Of a stretch of 22,633 bases of DNA, positions 21,581 to 22,633 are shown in pieces (within the stretch, counting starts at the first letter, position 1; every line of letters begins with the position of its first letter). Below the pieces are notes generated by a model, which saw only the letters and a list, made by a program, of their open reading frames with translations, was not told the DNA's origin and ran no database searches. Both the position numbers and the translations under genes were made by a program. The stretch spans positions 1-22,633 of the forward strand of contig DHKB01000043.1 of assembly GCA_002407045.1 (NCBI GenBank), in the 5' to 3' direction. Source of the stretch: Candidatus Bruticola papionis. GTDB lineage: Bacteria; Vulcanimicrobiota; Xenobia; Xenobiales; Xenobiaceae.

Positions 21581-22633
21581 ATGATTGAGTGGATTAAAAA
21601 GCAACCTCCAGGTAGGATTATTGCTTTAGGCTTTATTTTAGCTATTTTTCTGGGCTCGTTGCTCCTAAGCTTGCCTTGTTGCGTTAGGCCAGGTGTCAAT
21701 TTATCCTATATAGACGCTCTTTACACTTCGACTAGTGCTGTTTGCGTAACTGGCCTAATTGCTGTTGACGCTCACGATACTTTTACTCCTTTGGGACAAT
21801 TTTTTCTCTGTCTATTGATCCAAATAGGCGGTTTAGGCGTCACCTCAGTTGGCGCAGGCGTTATCTTAGCTATCGGCCAAAAGATAAACTTTAAAGGACG
21901 CAGTCTGATTCGCGAGTCGCTCAATCTAACTACTGGTCAAGGCTTGGTACGCTTTATCAAAAGTGTGCTTTTAACTGCCTTTACTTTCGAAGCTATTGGC
22001 GCTTTATTTAGTTTTGGCGTTTTTATTAAGGATTACCCTTGGAAGAAGGCGGCCTGGCTTAGTCTTTTTCACTCTGTAGCTGCTTTTAATAATTCCGGCT
22101 TCGATATTTTAGGCAATTTGCAAAACTTAATTCCTTATCGCGACAATGTACCTTTAAATATAATTACCTGTGTCTTAATTATTTTTGGCGGTATCGGTTT
22201 TTGGGTAATCCATGAAGCTTTGGCTATGCGCTTTAATTGGCGTAAGCTTTCTATGCATTCCAAAGTTGTTATTACTACGAGCGCTTTTTTGACTATCGCT
22301 GGTACCGTACTTTTTAAGTTGACAGAAGATATTTCTTGGCTGGGGGCTCTTTTTCAGAGCGTTTCAGCCCGAACGGCTGGCTTTTCTACTTACAATATTG
22401 GCAATTTCACCGACGCCGGTTTATTAGTAATGATTATTTTAATGTTTATCGGCGCTTCGCCTGGATCTACTGGAGGCGGCATCAAAACGACTACTTTTTT
22501 TGTGCTTTGGCAAGGCATTAAGTCGGCAGCTACCAACACTTCCGAAAAAGCTTTTCGTTACGCTATTCCTTCCGAAGCTTTTCGTAAGGCGGCAGTTATT
22601 ACCTTAATGGCCGCTTTTGTGGTTATAGGTGGC
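21581..22633 (+). CDS. ktrB: KtrB/TrkH-family potassium uptake channel subunit (3' truncated by the window end)
   Basis: Inner-membrane K+ (often Na+-stimulated) translocating subunit. The window holds 351 codons of an expected ~440-450. After a short N-terminus (MIEWIKKQPPGRI) the repeated M1-P-M2 pattern is clear. All four selectivity-filter loops are visible with their glycines: STSAVCVTGL (Gly58), FNNSGFDI, SARTAGFST and GSTGGGIKTTT. The short N-terminus and overall length fit KtrB/NtpJ rather than the larger TrkH. KtrB works with the cytosolic regulatory ring KtrA, whose gene might follow outside the window. GGGAGG is 12 nt from the ATG. The gene has its own promoter and a structured leader. 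Confidence 0.95.
   Translation, partial: MIEWIKKQPPGRIIALGFILAIFLGSLLLSLPCCVRPGVNLSYIDALYTSTSAVCVTGLIAVDAHDTFTPLGQFFLCLLIQIGGLGVTSVGAGVILAIGQKINFKGRSLIRESLNLTTGQGLVRFIKSVLLTAFTFEAIGALFSFGVFIKDYPWKKAAWLSLFHSVAAFNNSGFDILGNLQNLIPYRDNVPLNIITCVLIIFGGIGFWVIHEALAMRFNWRKLSMHSKVVITTSAFLTIAGTVLFKLTEDISWLGALFQSVSARTAGFSTYNIGNFTDAGLLVMIILMFIGASPGSTGGGIKTTTFFVLWQGIKSAATNTSEKAFRYAIPSEAFRKAAVITLMAAFVVIGG

Overview
The window looks like ordinary chromosome from a diderm (Gram-negative-type) bacterium of moderate GC, not a phage or plasmid. Two predicted lipoproteins, a secreted protein, a type IV pilin-like prepilin and type I MurB point to an outer-membrane organism. Three features recall the cyanobacterial/Vampirovibrionia (Melainabacteria) side of the tree: a long N-terminal extension on RecG, an Era-like GTPase with a DUF697-type membrane tail, and a pilin with the C..N...A.E.Y..D..G.YP pattern. 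I hold that placement loosely, because type I MurB is not the usual cyanobacterial form. No rRNA, tRNA, CRISPR array, insertion sequence or prophage gene was seen, and no gene-free stretch exceeds 300 bases.

Layout. Positions 1-1748 hold the 3' part of a large gene for a Pro/Gly/Ala-rich single-pass membrane protein with a cysteine-less YHS-like domain. Next come a glutaredoxin, uracil phosphoribosyltransferase (upp), a small secreted protein, the ClpB disaggregase, and a Ser/Asp-rich lipoprotein whose last third has clearly different codon use. Most of these are single genes, each closed by its own intrinsic terminator. Thymidine kinase (tdk) lies on the minus strand and converges on the lipoprotein gene. 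A pilin-like gene and dihydrofolate reductase (folA) follow. A near-consensus promoter then starts a DUF177 (YceD)-rpmF pair, followed by fabG and acpP. This is a shortened version of the common rpmF-plsX-fabH-fabD-fabG-acpP cluster.

From 12898 to 19162 the minus strand carries murB-recG-rsmD-GTPase-lipoprotein. The first three are closely spaced and probably one transcript. Diverging from murB is a 648-residue protein of unknown function (19388-21334), which is the least explained gene here. The window ends inside a KtrB/TrkH-type potassium channel subunit gene with its own promoter and a leader of about 115 nt.

The genes do not form one pathway. They group into nucleotide salvage and folate (upp, tdk, folA), protein quality control (clpB, glutaredoxin), ribosome and fatty-acid synthesis (DUF177, rpmF, fabG, acpP, rsmD), peptidoglycan (murB), DNA repair (recG) and ion uptake (ktrB). 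I found no convincing new multi-gene system. The items most worth following are the orphan 19388-21334 protein, the mosaic lipoprotein, the RNA structure over the murB start, and the nested inverted repeat between rpmF and fabG.
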